Below, piece after piece: positions 38,661 to 45,471 of a stretch of DNA of 64,000 nt; positions within the stretch are counted from its first letter, which is position 1, and the number at the start of each line of letters is the position of its first letter. The position numbers were made by a program, and so were the translations under genes. The DNA comes from VGLO01 sp964599285. Its GTDB lineage: Bacteria > Patescibacteriota > Minisyncoccia > Minisyncoccales > Staskawiczbacteraceae. The stretch lies in assembly GCA_964599285.1 (NCBI GenBank), contig CAZREI010000001.1:41101-105100 (forward strand), given 5' to 3'. The notes under the pieces are model-generated. The model was not told the origin of the DNA. It saw nothing but the letters and a program-made list of their open reading frames with translations, and ran no database searches.

Positions 38661-38808
38661 GCTTTTTCCTATCGTTTAACGAGTTTAACGTTTTACCAAG
38701 CTCAAAAAGCTGACCTACCATGCTAATCTTTTGGGCTGCGGTCATTTTCTTAAAAATTTCATCCTGCATTTTCTGAGCCATCTTTGGAGTTACTATTTGT
38801 TTTTTCAT
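38626..38808 (-). CDS. Small helical protein, probable partner of the nucleotidyltransferase
   Basis: 60 residues, basic: KKQIVTPKMAQKMQDEIFKKM then TAAQKISMVGQLFELGKTLNSLNDRKKHGN. It is predicted to be helical and resembles the short helical proteins that precede many MNT/AbiEii-type nucleotidyltransferases. The 35-base overlap with the downstream gene indicates coupled translation. It could be an antitoxin. The last residues (GLSHKNS) come from the overlap region. Confidence 0.6.
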   Translation of the reverse strand: MKKQIVTPKMAQKMQDEIFKKMTAAQKISMVGQLFELGKTLNSLNDRKKHGNNGLSHKNS

Positions 38809-38811
38809 TAT

Positions 38812-39990
38812 TTATTTCAACTTTATTTTTATAAATTTTCGTTTGCCCGCCTGCACCACCATTTCATTTTCCAACGCTACCTCTTCTTTCCAGTTGGTAA
38901 TTTTTATTTCCGAATTAATGGTCACCGCGCCACCGTCCACCAGCCGGCGGGCTTCATTTTTTGAGGGAGCCAAATTACTATCGCACAATAAATCTAAAAT
39001 CGGGTAACTGGTTTTTGATGTTTCAAAAATTTCTATTTCGCTAGGCGTTTCGTGCCGGCGAAACACTTTATCGAAATTTTCTGTTGCCTCTCTAGCGGCT
39101 TTTTCTCCGTGGTACATTTTTACAATCTCGCTTGCCAGACGCGCTTTTTGATCGCGCGGGTTTGGTATTTTTTTAATTTCTTGTAAATCTAAATTCGTGC
39201 AAAGTTCAACATAATCACCAATCAATTCATCCTTTATAGACATAATTTTTCCGTACATATTTTCAGGAGTATCGGTAAGGTAAATCGCGTTATCATACGT
39301 TTTACTCATTTTACGCCCATCGGTGCCCAGCAACAGTTTTGTGGTTAAAATATCTTTGTCTTTATGATGGTATATTTTTTGCAAGGTTCTGCCACAAAGC
39401 ATGTTAAACATTTGGTCGTTTCCGCCAATCTCCACATCAACGTCCATGGCCACCGAATCGTACCCTTGCATTAACGGGTACATAAATTCAGTTTGGTTTA
39501 TCGGAGTATTTTCTTTCATGCGCTTATCAAACATGTCCCGATGCAACATTTGCTGAACGGTAAAATGGCTGGATAATGTTAGAATATCTTCCCACCGTAA
39601 TTTTGAAAGCCAAGCGGAATTATACTTTATTTTTACGTTGGAAAAATTTAAAACTTTGGAAGCCTGCTTTTTATAATTTTTAAAATTTTCTTTGATTTGC
39701 TTATCAGAAAGCGGTAAGCGCATGGCATCGCGGCCAGAAGGATCCCCAATTTTTGCGGTAAAATCTCCGATTAACAAAATAACTTCATGTCCCAGTTCCA
39801 CAAATTCTTGTAGTTTTTTCAAAACAACCGCATGCCCCAAATGCAACAAAGACCCCGTAGGATCAATGCCGTAATATACCCTAAGCCGCTTGCCCGAAAG
39901 CAGCTTTTTTCCCAAGTCCTGTCGCACAATAACTTCGCTCACTCCCCTGCTCAACACGCCTTCAATTTTTTGCTGGTCAATGTTTACCAT
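38812..39990 (-). CDS. tyrS: Tyrosyl-tRNA synthetase
   Basis: Class I synthetase. The ATG at 39990 (MVNIDQQKIEGVLSRG) is chosen because upstream starts lack the family N-terminus. Motifs: YYGIDPTGSLLHLGHAVVL with the HIGH equivalent HLGH near residue 45, YNSAWLSKL, TEFMYPLMQGYDSV, EIGGNDQMFNMLCGR, and GRKMSKTYDNAI with KMSKT near 230. The C-terminal S4 RNA-binding domain is present (APSKNEARRLVDGGAVTIN). About 392 aa is typical for a TyrZ-like form. The last eight codons are repeated at 38083-38108. Confidence 0.95.
   Translation of the reverse strand: MVNIDQQKIEGVLSRGVSEVIVRQDLGKKLLSGKRLRVYYGIDPTGSLLHLGHAVVLKKLQEFVELGHEVILLIGDFTAKIGDPSGRDAMRLPLSDKQIKENFKNYKKQASKVLNFSNVKIKYNSAWLSKLRWEDILTLSSHFTVQQMLHRDMFDKRMKENTPINQTEFMYPLMQGYDSVAMDVDVEIGGNDQMFNMLCGRTLQKIYHHKDKDILTTKLLLGTDGRKMSKTYDNAIYLTDTPENMYGKIMSIKDELIGDYVELCTNLDLQEIKKIPNPRDQKARLASEIVKMYHGEKAAREATENFDKVFRRHETPSEIEIFETSKTSYPILDLLCDSNLAPSKNEARRLVDGGAVTINSEIKITNWKEEVALENEMVVQAGKRKFIKIKLK
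38815..38840. repeat. Direct repeat of the tyrS 3' end (right copy, coding)
   Basis: Last eight codons of tyrS; partner of 38083-38108. Confidence 0.72.
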
Positions 39991-40027
39991 GAGTTTATTA
40001 TACTGATTTGCCAATAAAATAAAACTA

Positions 40028-40055
40028 TTGACAATAACTCTCAACATAGTAAGAT
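40028..40055 (+). promoter_or_regulatory. Sigma-70 type promoter
   Basis: TTGACA at 40028-40033, 16-base spacer, TAAGAT at 40050-40055, for the small Cys-rich gene at 40122. Confidence 0.65.
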
Positions 40056-40121
40056 GGGTGCGAGTAGGATGGCAGAATGGTTTTGCCAAAAACTCAATGT
40101 GTCCTTTGACAAGGGATTGGT

Positions 40122-40316
40122 ATGAACATCAGTGAAAACGGGTTCGGGAAGAATTTTTGTAGAGGCAACTGCGGCAAAGAACTGCCAAGAGGCCAGTTCT
40201 ACTGCCCGACTTGCCATGGCAAGATAGGTTCAAAGCCGCTTTCAAAAGTGGCTATCCTGATGATGCGGTGCAAACCGAAAGGCAAACGTTGTCCGGCAAA
40301 GAGTCCGCCGGAATAG
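40122..40316 (+). CDS. Small zinc-ribbon-like protein
   Basis: 64 residues. A four-cysteine knuckle is visible: CRGNCGKELPRGQFYCPTCHGK (two CxxxC/CxxC pairs near residues 13-31). It is followed by a basic tail (MMRCKPKGKRCPAKSPPE) with two more Cys. Probably zinc-binding; target unknown. It has a promoter and a strong terminator, and is one of two small Cys-rich ribbon proteins in the window (the other at 14482). Confidence 0.62.
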   Translation: MNISENGFGKNFCRGNCGKELPRGQFYCPTCHGKIGSKPLSKVAILMMRCKPKGKRCPAKSPPE

Positions 40317-40337
40317 TAAAATCACAAAACCACGAAT

Positions 40338-40370
40338 GCGGCAAAGCTGATGCTTTGCCGTCTTTTTTTA
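40338..40370. terminator. Terminator between convergent genes
   Basis: Stem CGGCAAAGC / GCTTTGCCG with loop TGAT and a seven-T tail on the plus strand. Confidence 0.85.
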
Positions 40371-41693
40371 AAACTTGTCCACAAGCTTATAAATATCTCC
40401 AGCTCCCATAATCACTAATACTTCCCCATTTTTTATGTTTTCTTTTACGAATTTTTCGGCTTGATCAGTTGGCATATAAGTTGCATTTTTGCGAGCGATT
40501 TTTTTTACCAGATTTTCAGAGCTTACCTCATTGCTGATTTTTTTCTCCTCGCGGCCAGCGACATCGTAAATATCGGTAATAATAATGGTATCTATTTTGA
40601 CTTGCCGAAACACTTTTACAAAATCTTTTAATAAATAAAACGTGCGCTGATATTGGTGGGGCTGGAAAATGAGCCAGATTTTTCTTCGCCCTTCCGAAGC
40701 CTTGCGCGAAGGAGGGTTAGAAGGATATTTTTCTCGTGCGGCTTTAAGTGTCGCTAACACTTCGTTTGGATGATGGCCGTAATCAGAAACCACGATTATT
40801 TTTTTCCCATTGACATTCCCTTCCTTAATTTCGAATCTTCTCCAAGATCCCTTGTATTCAGAAAGAACTTTAAACGTAATAGCATCTTTGATATGCAAAA
40901 TTCTGGCCACTGCCAGTACCGCCAATGCGTTGGACACGTTATGCTGGCCGGGAATTTTTAAAATCTTTTTTATTTTTGCCGATTCTTTCTGGCGCAGCGA
41001 ATATGGCATAGCGGAAAATTTCCCACCAGAAATTTTTTTCAAATTTTTATCGTCGTTATTAAATACCAAAAATCCATCGCGGGGTAACTTGGCAATAAAA
41101 TGCTTGAAGGTTTTTACAACGTTGGCAAACGTTTTAAAATAATCCAAATGTTCTTTGTCCACGTTGGTGACTACCGTAATTTTAGGAAAATAATGGGAAA
41201 AAGAATCATCGTACTCGCAGGCTTCAATGACCAGGTACTTGCTCTGGCCCATCCTAAAATTTGAATTATTAAACTCTTTTAATTTAGTGCCGACAATCAC
41301 CGTCGGGTCCAGCCCCGCTTTTACCAACGTCAAAGCAATCATGGCCGTGGTAGTACTTTTGCCATGGCTCCCAGAAACCGCGATGGTGTCGTATGTTTTG
41401 GTTAATTCTCCCAATGCTTCAGGGTAAGTTATAGCTTTTAGCTTATAGCTTATAGCTTTTAGCAATTCCGGGTTATTCTGCGCAACTGCGGGACTATAAA
41501 CTACTAAATCAAAACTTTTATCTATGTGTTCTGCTTTATTGCCAATGAGAATTTTTACTCCTTTGGCTTCCAAAAAATCGGTAATTTCCGACTGTGCCAA
41601 ATCCGAGCCACTAATTTTGTGTCCCTGCCCCAAATAATATTGGGCCAAAGCCGAAACCCCAATACCCCCAATGCCAATAACGTGAATTTTCAT
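40368..41693 (-). CDS. murC: UDP-MurNAc:L-alanine ligase
   Basis: First amino-acid ligase of peptidoglycan synthesis. HVIGIGGIGVSALAQYYLGQG at the N-terminus (Rossmann), VSGSHGKSTTTAMIAL (P-loop) near residue 107, EACEYDDSF, TNVDKEHLDYF, GQHNVSNALA, RRFEIKEG, DYGHHPNEV and FQPHQYQRT are all MurC motifs. 441 aa is normal. Two segments look like in-frame repeat inserts: KYPSNPPSRKASEGRRK after LKAARE, derived from a CCTCCTTCGC palindrome at 40687-40717, and the duplicated ISYKLKAIT (41421-41463). Together with murL-murD, mraY and murG it completes most of the precursor route. Confidence 0.96.
   Translation of the reverse strand: MKIHVIGIGGIGVSALAQYYLGQGHKISGSDLAQSEITDFLEAKGVKILIGNKAEHIDKSFDLVVYSPAVAQNNPELLKAISYKLKAITYPEALGELTKTYDTIAVSGSHGKSTTTAMIALTLVKAGLDPTVIVGTKLKEFNNSNFRMGQSKYLVIEACEYDDSFSHYFPKITVVTNVDKEHLDYFKTFANVVKTFKHFIAKLPRDGFLVFNNDDKNLKKISGGKFSAMPYSLRQKESAKIKKILKIPGQHNVSNALAVLAVARILHIKDAITFKVLSEYKGSWRRFEIKEGNVNGKKIIVVSDYGHHPNEVLATLKAAREKYPSNPPSRKASEGRRKIWLIFQPHQYQRTFYLLKDFVKVFRQVKIDTIIITDIYDVAGREEKKISNEVSSENLVKKIARKNATYMPTDQAEKFVKENIKNGEVLVIMGAGDIYKLVDKF
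40687..40717. repeat. In-frame palindromic repeat inside murC
   Basis: CTTCCGAAGCCTTGCGCGAA then GGAGGG; the reverse complement matches the repeat inside rplU at 57287. The flanking MurC alignment is continuous without it. Confidence 0.65.
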
Positions 41694-41699
41694 ATTTTT

Positions 41700-41835
41700 C
41701 TGTCCAGACGCGAGCGAGGCCGGCTTTGCCGGATCGCCCGTCTCGGGAAAAATTTCTTACGAATTACGAATTTGGCCGAATTACGAATGTACGAATTCGC
41801 CGTATTCGTAATTCGCTTAAATTCGTAATTCGTAG
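41700..41835. repeat. Palindromic element C6 and an adjacent GC-rich palindrome
   Basis: GAGACGGGCGA-like sequence with GCCGGCTTTGCCGG (about 41701-41747), then TTACGAATTACGAATTTGG ... AAATTCGTAATTCGTAG (41757-41835). It separates murC from thpR, ending 3 bases from the thpR stop. Confidence 0.8.
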
Positions 41836-41837
41836 GA

Positions 41838-42509
41838 TTATTTTAATTGATGTGATTCAATAATTACATAGCGCGGCCCCTGGCGCGTCAGTTCTGATTC
41901 CATTACTTCAATCGATTCAACCGTGAATGTCGCATCAAGGGATTGGCTGACTTCCGGTCGCTCCTCTGGTTCAATCGCCCGCCACTCCCAATCTTTAATT
42001 CTGGCCAAGGTAACATGTGCGGTAAAACTATTTTTATCAATTTTAAATTTTATGCTTTCAAACAACGCGTCTTCTAAATCTTTTTTAAGTTTTGATGCTT
42101 CGCTATTTGCTTGGCCACCTGCCCAAATGTATCTCGGGCTCCTAAGTTTTGGCATCGATAACGCATCATTGTCTATATTCTCATCTTCTGTAACCATATC
42201 GCTGCTGACACTATTGCTATTTAAAAATTTAGGCGCCCGAGGAGGAACTTTTCCTTCCGGCCCGTACGCTATTTTTTGCAGGGTAATATTAAAAGCCCTG
42301 TGGCGGCTGGCGACTTCTTTTGCATCCAAACAGACTTGACCCAATTCAACATCGGTTAAGTCTCCCAAAAACAATAGGGTAATATGCAAATTTTCTTCGG
42401 GCGTCCACTTGGCAGGCAAATCCGGCCATTTTTTTTGAAAACCGGCCAAAAACTTTTTGACATCGCCAGGCAGATTTATGGCGATAAAAATTCGATGTCG
42501 CTTATGCAT
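41838..42509 (-). CDS. thpR: RNA 2',3'-cyclic phosphodiesterase (ThpR/LigT)
   Basis: 2H phosphoesterase with both HxTx motifs: HITLLFLG near residue 41 and HVTLARI near 170. The N-terminus RIFIAINLPGDVKKFLAGF is the family start. Between the motifs a polar stretch (LNSNSVSSDMVTEDENIDNDALSMPKL, residues about 97-123) has no family counterpart and lengthens the protein to 223 aa from about 180. It is a probable loop insertion rather than a second domain. It acts on 2',3'-cyclic phosphate RNA ends. Confidence 0.88.
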   Translation of the reverse strand: MHKRHRIFIAINLPGDVKKFLAGFQKKWPDLPAKWTPEENLHITLLFLGDLTDVELGQVCLDAKEVASRHRAFNITLQKIAYGPEGKVPPRAPKFLNSNSVSSDMVTEDENIDNDALSMPKLRSPRYIWAGGQANSEASKLKKDLEDALFESIKFKIDKNSFTAHVTLARIKDWEWRAIEPEERPEVSQSLDATFTVESIEVMESELTRQGPRYVIIESHQLK

Positions 42510-42546
42510 GCGTTCAGCTTATCAAAAAAACTTTTTGGTTTCACTA

Positions 42547-42574
42547 TTGACATATACTTCTAACGTGCTACCGT
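42547..42574 (+). promoter_or_regulatory. Possible promoter
   Basis: TTGACA at 42547-42552, 16-base spacer, weak -10 TACCGT. Confidence 0.4.
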
Positions 42575-42620
42575 TAAAGTAGTATTGGAACCACTTGGCA
42601 ATTCAAATTAAGGAGAAGTT

Positions 42621-42977
42621 ATGGAAATTCGAAAACGCACGCTGGTGGCGTGTGATTTGTACCTGCCGGCCAATAGAAAAATGGGGTTTGGCATCGTACT
42701 AAATCAGGATGAAAATGAAAACAGTTTAGCGGGACGGAGCTTCCGAGTAAAAATAATCTATCCGGACTCCGCTAAAAACTCAACCTATCACATTCTTGAA
42801 ACCGAAATGGTTCCGCTGGCACAAGATTGTGATCTGGATAGCAAAGCAGATCATCTCCTGGAACATCTCCCCGAAGTTTTCCTTACCCTAATACGCGCCA
42901 TTGACGGTCTGAAAAGGGAAAACCAATTCCTCAAACAGACCATTAACGGCGGCGTTGACGGTGTTAAGATACGGTAG
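42621..42977 (+). CDS. Unknown soluble protein
   Basis: 118 residues with an AAGGAGAAG Shine-Dalgarno. The N-terminal half is beta-rich (MEIRKRTLVACDLYLPANRKMGFGIVLNQD, then SFRVKIIYP). The C-terminal half is helical (HLLEHLPEVFLTLIRAIDGLKRENQFLKQTI), probably a coiled coil. No family recognised. It ends before a pair of hairpins, and its 3' end overlaps in another frame with upstream in-frame codons of the next gene. Confidence 0.6.
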   Translation: MEIRKRTLVACDLYLPANRKMGFGIVLNQDENENSLAGRSFRVKIIYPDSAKNSTYHILETEMVPLAQDCDLDSKADHLLEHLPEVFLTLIRAIDGLKRENQFLKQTINGGVDGVKIR

Positions 42978-43030
42978 GTCTTGCGAGGAATTTCGTAAGA
43001 CAAAGCTCGAATCCCGGTTCGAGCTTTTTT
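42978..43030 (+). terminator. Tandem hairpins, the second an intrinsic terminator
   Basis: First hairpin GTCTTGCGA / TCGTAAGAC (42978-43001); second AAAGCTCGAA / TTCGAGCTTT followed by T-run (43002-43030). Confidence 0.78.
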
Positions 43031-43050
43031 GTTCTTTTAAACATGGTACT

Positions 43051-43755
43051 ATGGAAATGATGAATAAAGAAATTGCTGATATTTTTAATGACATGGCTAT
43101 CCTCTTGGAAATTAAGGGAGATTCGGCTTTTCGAATCAATGCTTACCGAAAATCGGCTCGGATTTTGGCTTCCCTACCCCAGGATATTTCAAGTATTTAT
43201 CAGGAGAAGGGGTTAAAAGGCATACGGGATATCGGCATCGGAGAGAAAAATGCCAAGAAAATTGAGGAGTATATTCAAAGCGCCGCGCGCCCGCGGGCGC
43301 GCGGCGCAGGTGGCTTCGGAAAAATCAAAGACTACGAAAAATTAAAAGAAGAAACCGCTATCCGCCAAATTATCACCCATTTTTTCAAATCCAAGGGACT
43401 GGGCTTGCAAGAATTAAAAGAACATGCTAAAAAAAGAAAGATAATCTATTCCCGCTACACCAAACCGGCAAAACAGCTTTTAGAATTGGCTGGATCCATT
43501 GAAGGCGCCAAACAAGCCATTGATACGGTAGCCGCCTGGGCCAATTCGCGCAAACTGGATTACACCATTGAAACGGTTTTTAAAAAGTGGCTGGAATTGG
43601 ATCGCTTAAAGCCCAAAGAAATTATCAAAAAACCGTTTTACCAGGGTGACCCGATAGTAGAAAAACACGGCAAGCGTTATGTTATTTCAAAGCAGGGAGA
43701 ATGGCTCTTGTTCGCGGGCAAGGACAAAGACATAGAGTGGAGAATAGTAAATTAA
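43051..43755 (+). CDS. Protein with PolX-type helix-hairpin-helix N-terminal domain, function unknown
   Basis: About 234 residues from the ATG at 43051. The first 90 residues match the 8-kDa-like HhH domain of X-family DNA polymerases: NKEIADIFNDMAILLEIKG, FRINAYRKSARILASLP, then GLKGIRDIGIGEKNAKKIEEYI. The palm and PHP domains of PolX are missing, so it is not a polymerase by itself. An in-frame GC-rich palindrome inserts AARPRARGAGGF between EEYIQ and the expected GKIKDYEKLKEE. The C-terminal part has helical KRKIIYSRYTKPAKQLLELAG and a beta-rich end. It may bind nicked or gapped DNA, or act in NHEJ-like repair; that is inference. Confidence 0.72.
   Translation: MEMMNKEIADIFNDMAILLEIKGDSAFRINAYRKSARILASLPQDISSIYQEKGLKGIRDIGIGEKNAKKIEEYIQSAARPRARGAGGFGKIKDYEKLKEETAIRQIITHFFKSKGLGLQELKEHAKKRKIIYSRYTKPAKQLLELAGSIEGAKQAIDTVAAWANSRKLDYTIETVFKKWLELDRLKPKEIIKKPFYQGDPIVEKHGKRYVISKQGEWLLFAGKDKDIEWRIVN
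43281..43306. repeat. In-frame GC-rich palindrome inside the HhH gene
   Basis: Perfect palindrome with half-site CGCCGCGCGCCCG, kin to palindromes at 9364, 49166 and 55000. It interrupts a well-conserved helix-loop of the HhH domain. Confidence 0.78.
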
Positions 43756-43883
43756 CCTAATTATTCTAATTATTCTAATCAAATCCCAATACAAAAATAC
43801 CTAATGCCTAAAATCGTGCTTGGGCATTCACTGATTTAGTCATTATTTAGAATAATTAGTTCAATTAGAATAATTAGAATAAT
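43754..43883. repeat. Palindromic element B2
   Basis: TAACCTAATTATTCTAATT ... AATTAGAATAATTAGAATAA. It overlaps the stop codon of the HhH gene and ends 9 bases before the efp ATG. Confidence 0.88.
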
Positions 43884-43892
43884 TTCACACGC

Positions 43893-44459
43893 ATGTTGAC
43901 ACACACTGATTTAAAAAAAGGAACTCAATTTATTTTTGAAGGCCAGCCATGGGAAGTGGTGGACGCGCTTTTGGTTAAAATGGCCCAGCGCCGGCCGGTG
44001 GTGCAGACCAAAATAAAAAACCTCATTGACGGCCGGTTTCAGGAAAAAAATTTCCAGCAGGGCGACGTGTTTGAAGAAGCTATGTTGGAAAAAAAGAATA
44101 TTAAGTTTTTGTATTCTAATAAAGGCCAGTATTGGTTTTCCGAGGAAAACGATCCCTCCAAGCGCTTCTTTTTTACCGAGGAAATGCTGGGAGCGCAGGC
44201 AAAGTTTTTTAAACCTAATTCAATGGTGGAAGGTATTATGTTTGATGAAAAAATCATCAACGTAAAGTCGCCCATCAAGGTGCAATTGAAAGTCAAAGAA
44301 GCGCCACCGGGAATTAAGGGAGACCGCGCTCAGGGAGGAACTAAAGCGGCCGTGCTGGAATCGGGAGCGGAAATTCAGGTTCCATTATTCATAGAAGAGG
44401 GTGACACAATAGAAGTCAACACGGAACTGGGAGAATACGTAAAGCGCGCGTCGGAATAA
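43893..44459 (+). CDS. efp: Elongation factor P
   Basis: Relieves ribosome stalling at proline stretches. KOW-like domain I (LKKGTQFIFEGQPWEVVDALLVKMAQRRPVVQTKIKNL), domain II and an OB domain with ESGAEIQVPLFIEEGDTIEVNTELGEYVKRA are intact. 188 aa is standard. The loop that carries the modified lysine in E. coli (KPGKG) reads KMAQRRP, so the usual lysine is replaced and an Arg pair is at the tip. Loops of this MAQRRP/MQQRKP kind occur in CPR. No EpmA/EarP-type modification enzyme is visible here. Confidence 0.95.
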   Translation: MLTHTDLKKGTQFIFEGQPWEVVDALLVKMAQRRPVVQTKIKNLIDGRFQEKNFQQGDVFEEAMLEKKNIKFLYSNKGQYWFSEENDPSKRFFFTEEMLGAQAKFFKPNSMVEGIMFDEKIINVKSPIKVQLKVKEAPPGIKGDRAQGGTKAAVLESGAEIQVPLFIEEGDTIEVNTELGEYVKRASE

Positions 44460-44468
44460 TTTAAAATT

Positions 44469-44505
44469 TAAAAAAGCCGTCGCGTTTGGAGCGACGGCTT
44501 TTTTA
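44469..44505. terminator. Bidirectional terminator
   Basis: AAAAAAGCCGTCGC / GCGACGGCTTTTTT with loop GTTTGGA, between efp and the convergent Cys-rich gene. Confidence 0.9.
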
Positions 44506-44515
44506 GTTTAGGTTT

Positions 44516-45442
44516 TTACAGGAATTTTTTAAAAAGGCTTTTTACCACAAGAGAACTTAAGAAAGAAGCCAGTAACTGGGATTGGAGAAGATACGGAAGG
44601 TTTGTAGAATTTGTTGAACTTGTTGAAGGTGGCTGGTTTTGAGTATTACTACTATTATTATAATTAGAGCTCCCAAGCAAACAATCAGAATTCTCTTGGC
44701 ATAATTTATTTCCATGGCTAAATACACATTTCATATCTTGGCAGGTGGAACCAGATTCTCTGCAATCGTATTCCCCACCATTGCATTGGTCAGAACCTGG
44801 ACCATCTTTTTCTACACACTTTTGGTAAGGTGGATCTTTTTCATCGTCGACACAGACAAAATGAGTACTTTTTTTACAATCACTATTATTTCTACATTGA
44901 TCATCACCTTTTCCTGCTACATAAATACATGTTTCTTGAGAACACTCGGTATGGATTGAGGAAGTCACACCACACTCGAAATCACCATAACACTGATTAA
45001 ATCCTCCATGACCTCCACCTAATAAACACCTTTGATTAACACATATATTATTTCTTCCACTAGCACAATCATCATCACTATTGCATTCATTAATACCTGG
45101 ACTATTTATTTCTTTGCAAACATTGAGACCTCCTTCTCCGACAGCACATTCGTTGTGATTTTCTATAACAACCGGAGGAAAGAAGCCAGATCCTGGAATA
45201 AAGCAATCTCCATCACGAAGGCATTGATTTTTACCCTCTCCATCTTTAACTTCGCATTTCGCTGTAGTAATATCTCCCGCCGCCTCCTGAACACATTCAT
45301 TATGAGTCAATTTAATTGGAGTAGGTGTAGGAGATAAATTACCCGGTGTTTCTCCCGAGTAGGCTTTTACCGCAACATGCATACCGAATATAAAAACAGA
45401 AACAACGCCTAATAAAATAACTGCTTTTAAAAAATTTTTCAT
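44516..45442 (-). CDS. Secreted Cys-rich repeat protein
   Basis: 308 residues. The signal peptide is at residues 1-26 (AVILLGVVSVFIFGMHVAV). Five or so repeats of about 40 residues have the form H-EC ... C ... GxGxNQC ... DxDC (for example HNECAVGEGGLN, INECNSDDDCASG, GKGDDQCRNNSDCKKS, GPGSDQCNGGEYDC). They probably form disulfide-bonded EGF-like modules. An Asn/Ser/Thr linker leads to a C-terminal hydrophobic helix (LLQSQLLASFLSSLVV) and KSLFKKFL, which could anchor it. It may be an adhesin or inhibitor; no catalytic motif. It starts 30 bases before the end of the TraG-like gene. Confidence 0.75.
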   Translation of the reverse strand: MKNFLKAVILLGVVSVFIFGMHVAVKAYSGETPGNLSPTPTPIKLTHNECVQEAAGDITTAKCEVKDGEGKNQCLRDGDCFIPGSGFFPPVVIENHNECAVGEGGLNVCKEINSPGINECNSDDDCASGRNNICVNQRCLLGGGHGGFNQCYGDFECGVTSSIHTECSQETCIYVAGKGDDQCRNNSDCKKSTHFVCVDDEKDPPYQKCVEKDGPGSDQCNGGEYDCRESGSTCQDMKCVFSHGNKLCQENSDCLLGSSNYNNSSNTQNQPPSTSSTNSTNLPYLLQSQLLASFLSSLVVKSLFKKFL

Positions 45443-45471
45443 GTATTTTTAATTTTAATAATTTTTACTGC

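Noticed and set aside
42955..43050. Earlier start of the HhH gene overlapping the 42621 gene
   Set aside because: The extension would translate the tandem terminator hairpins; the PolX-like domain begins after 43051.
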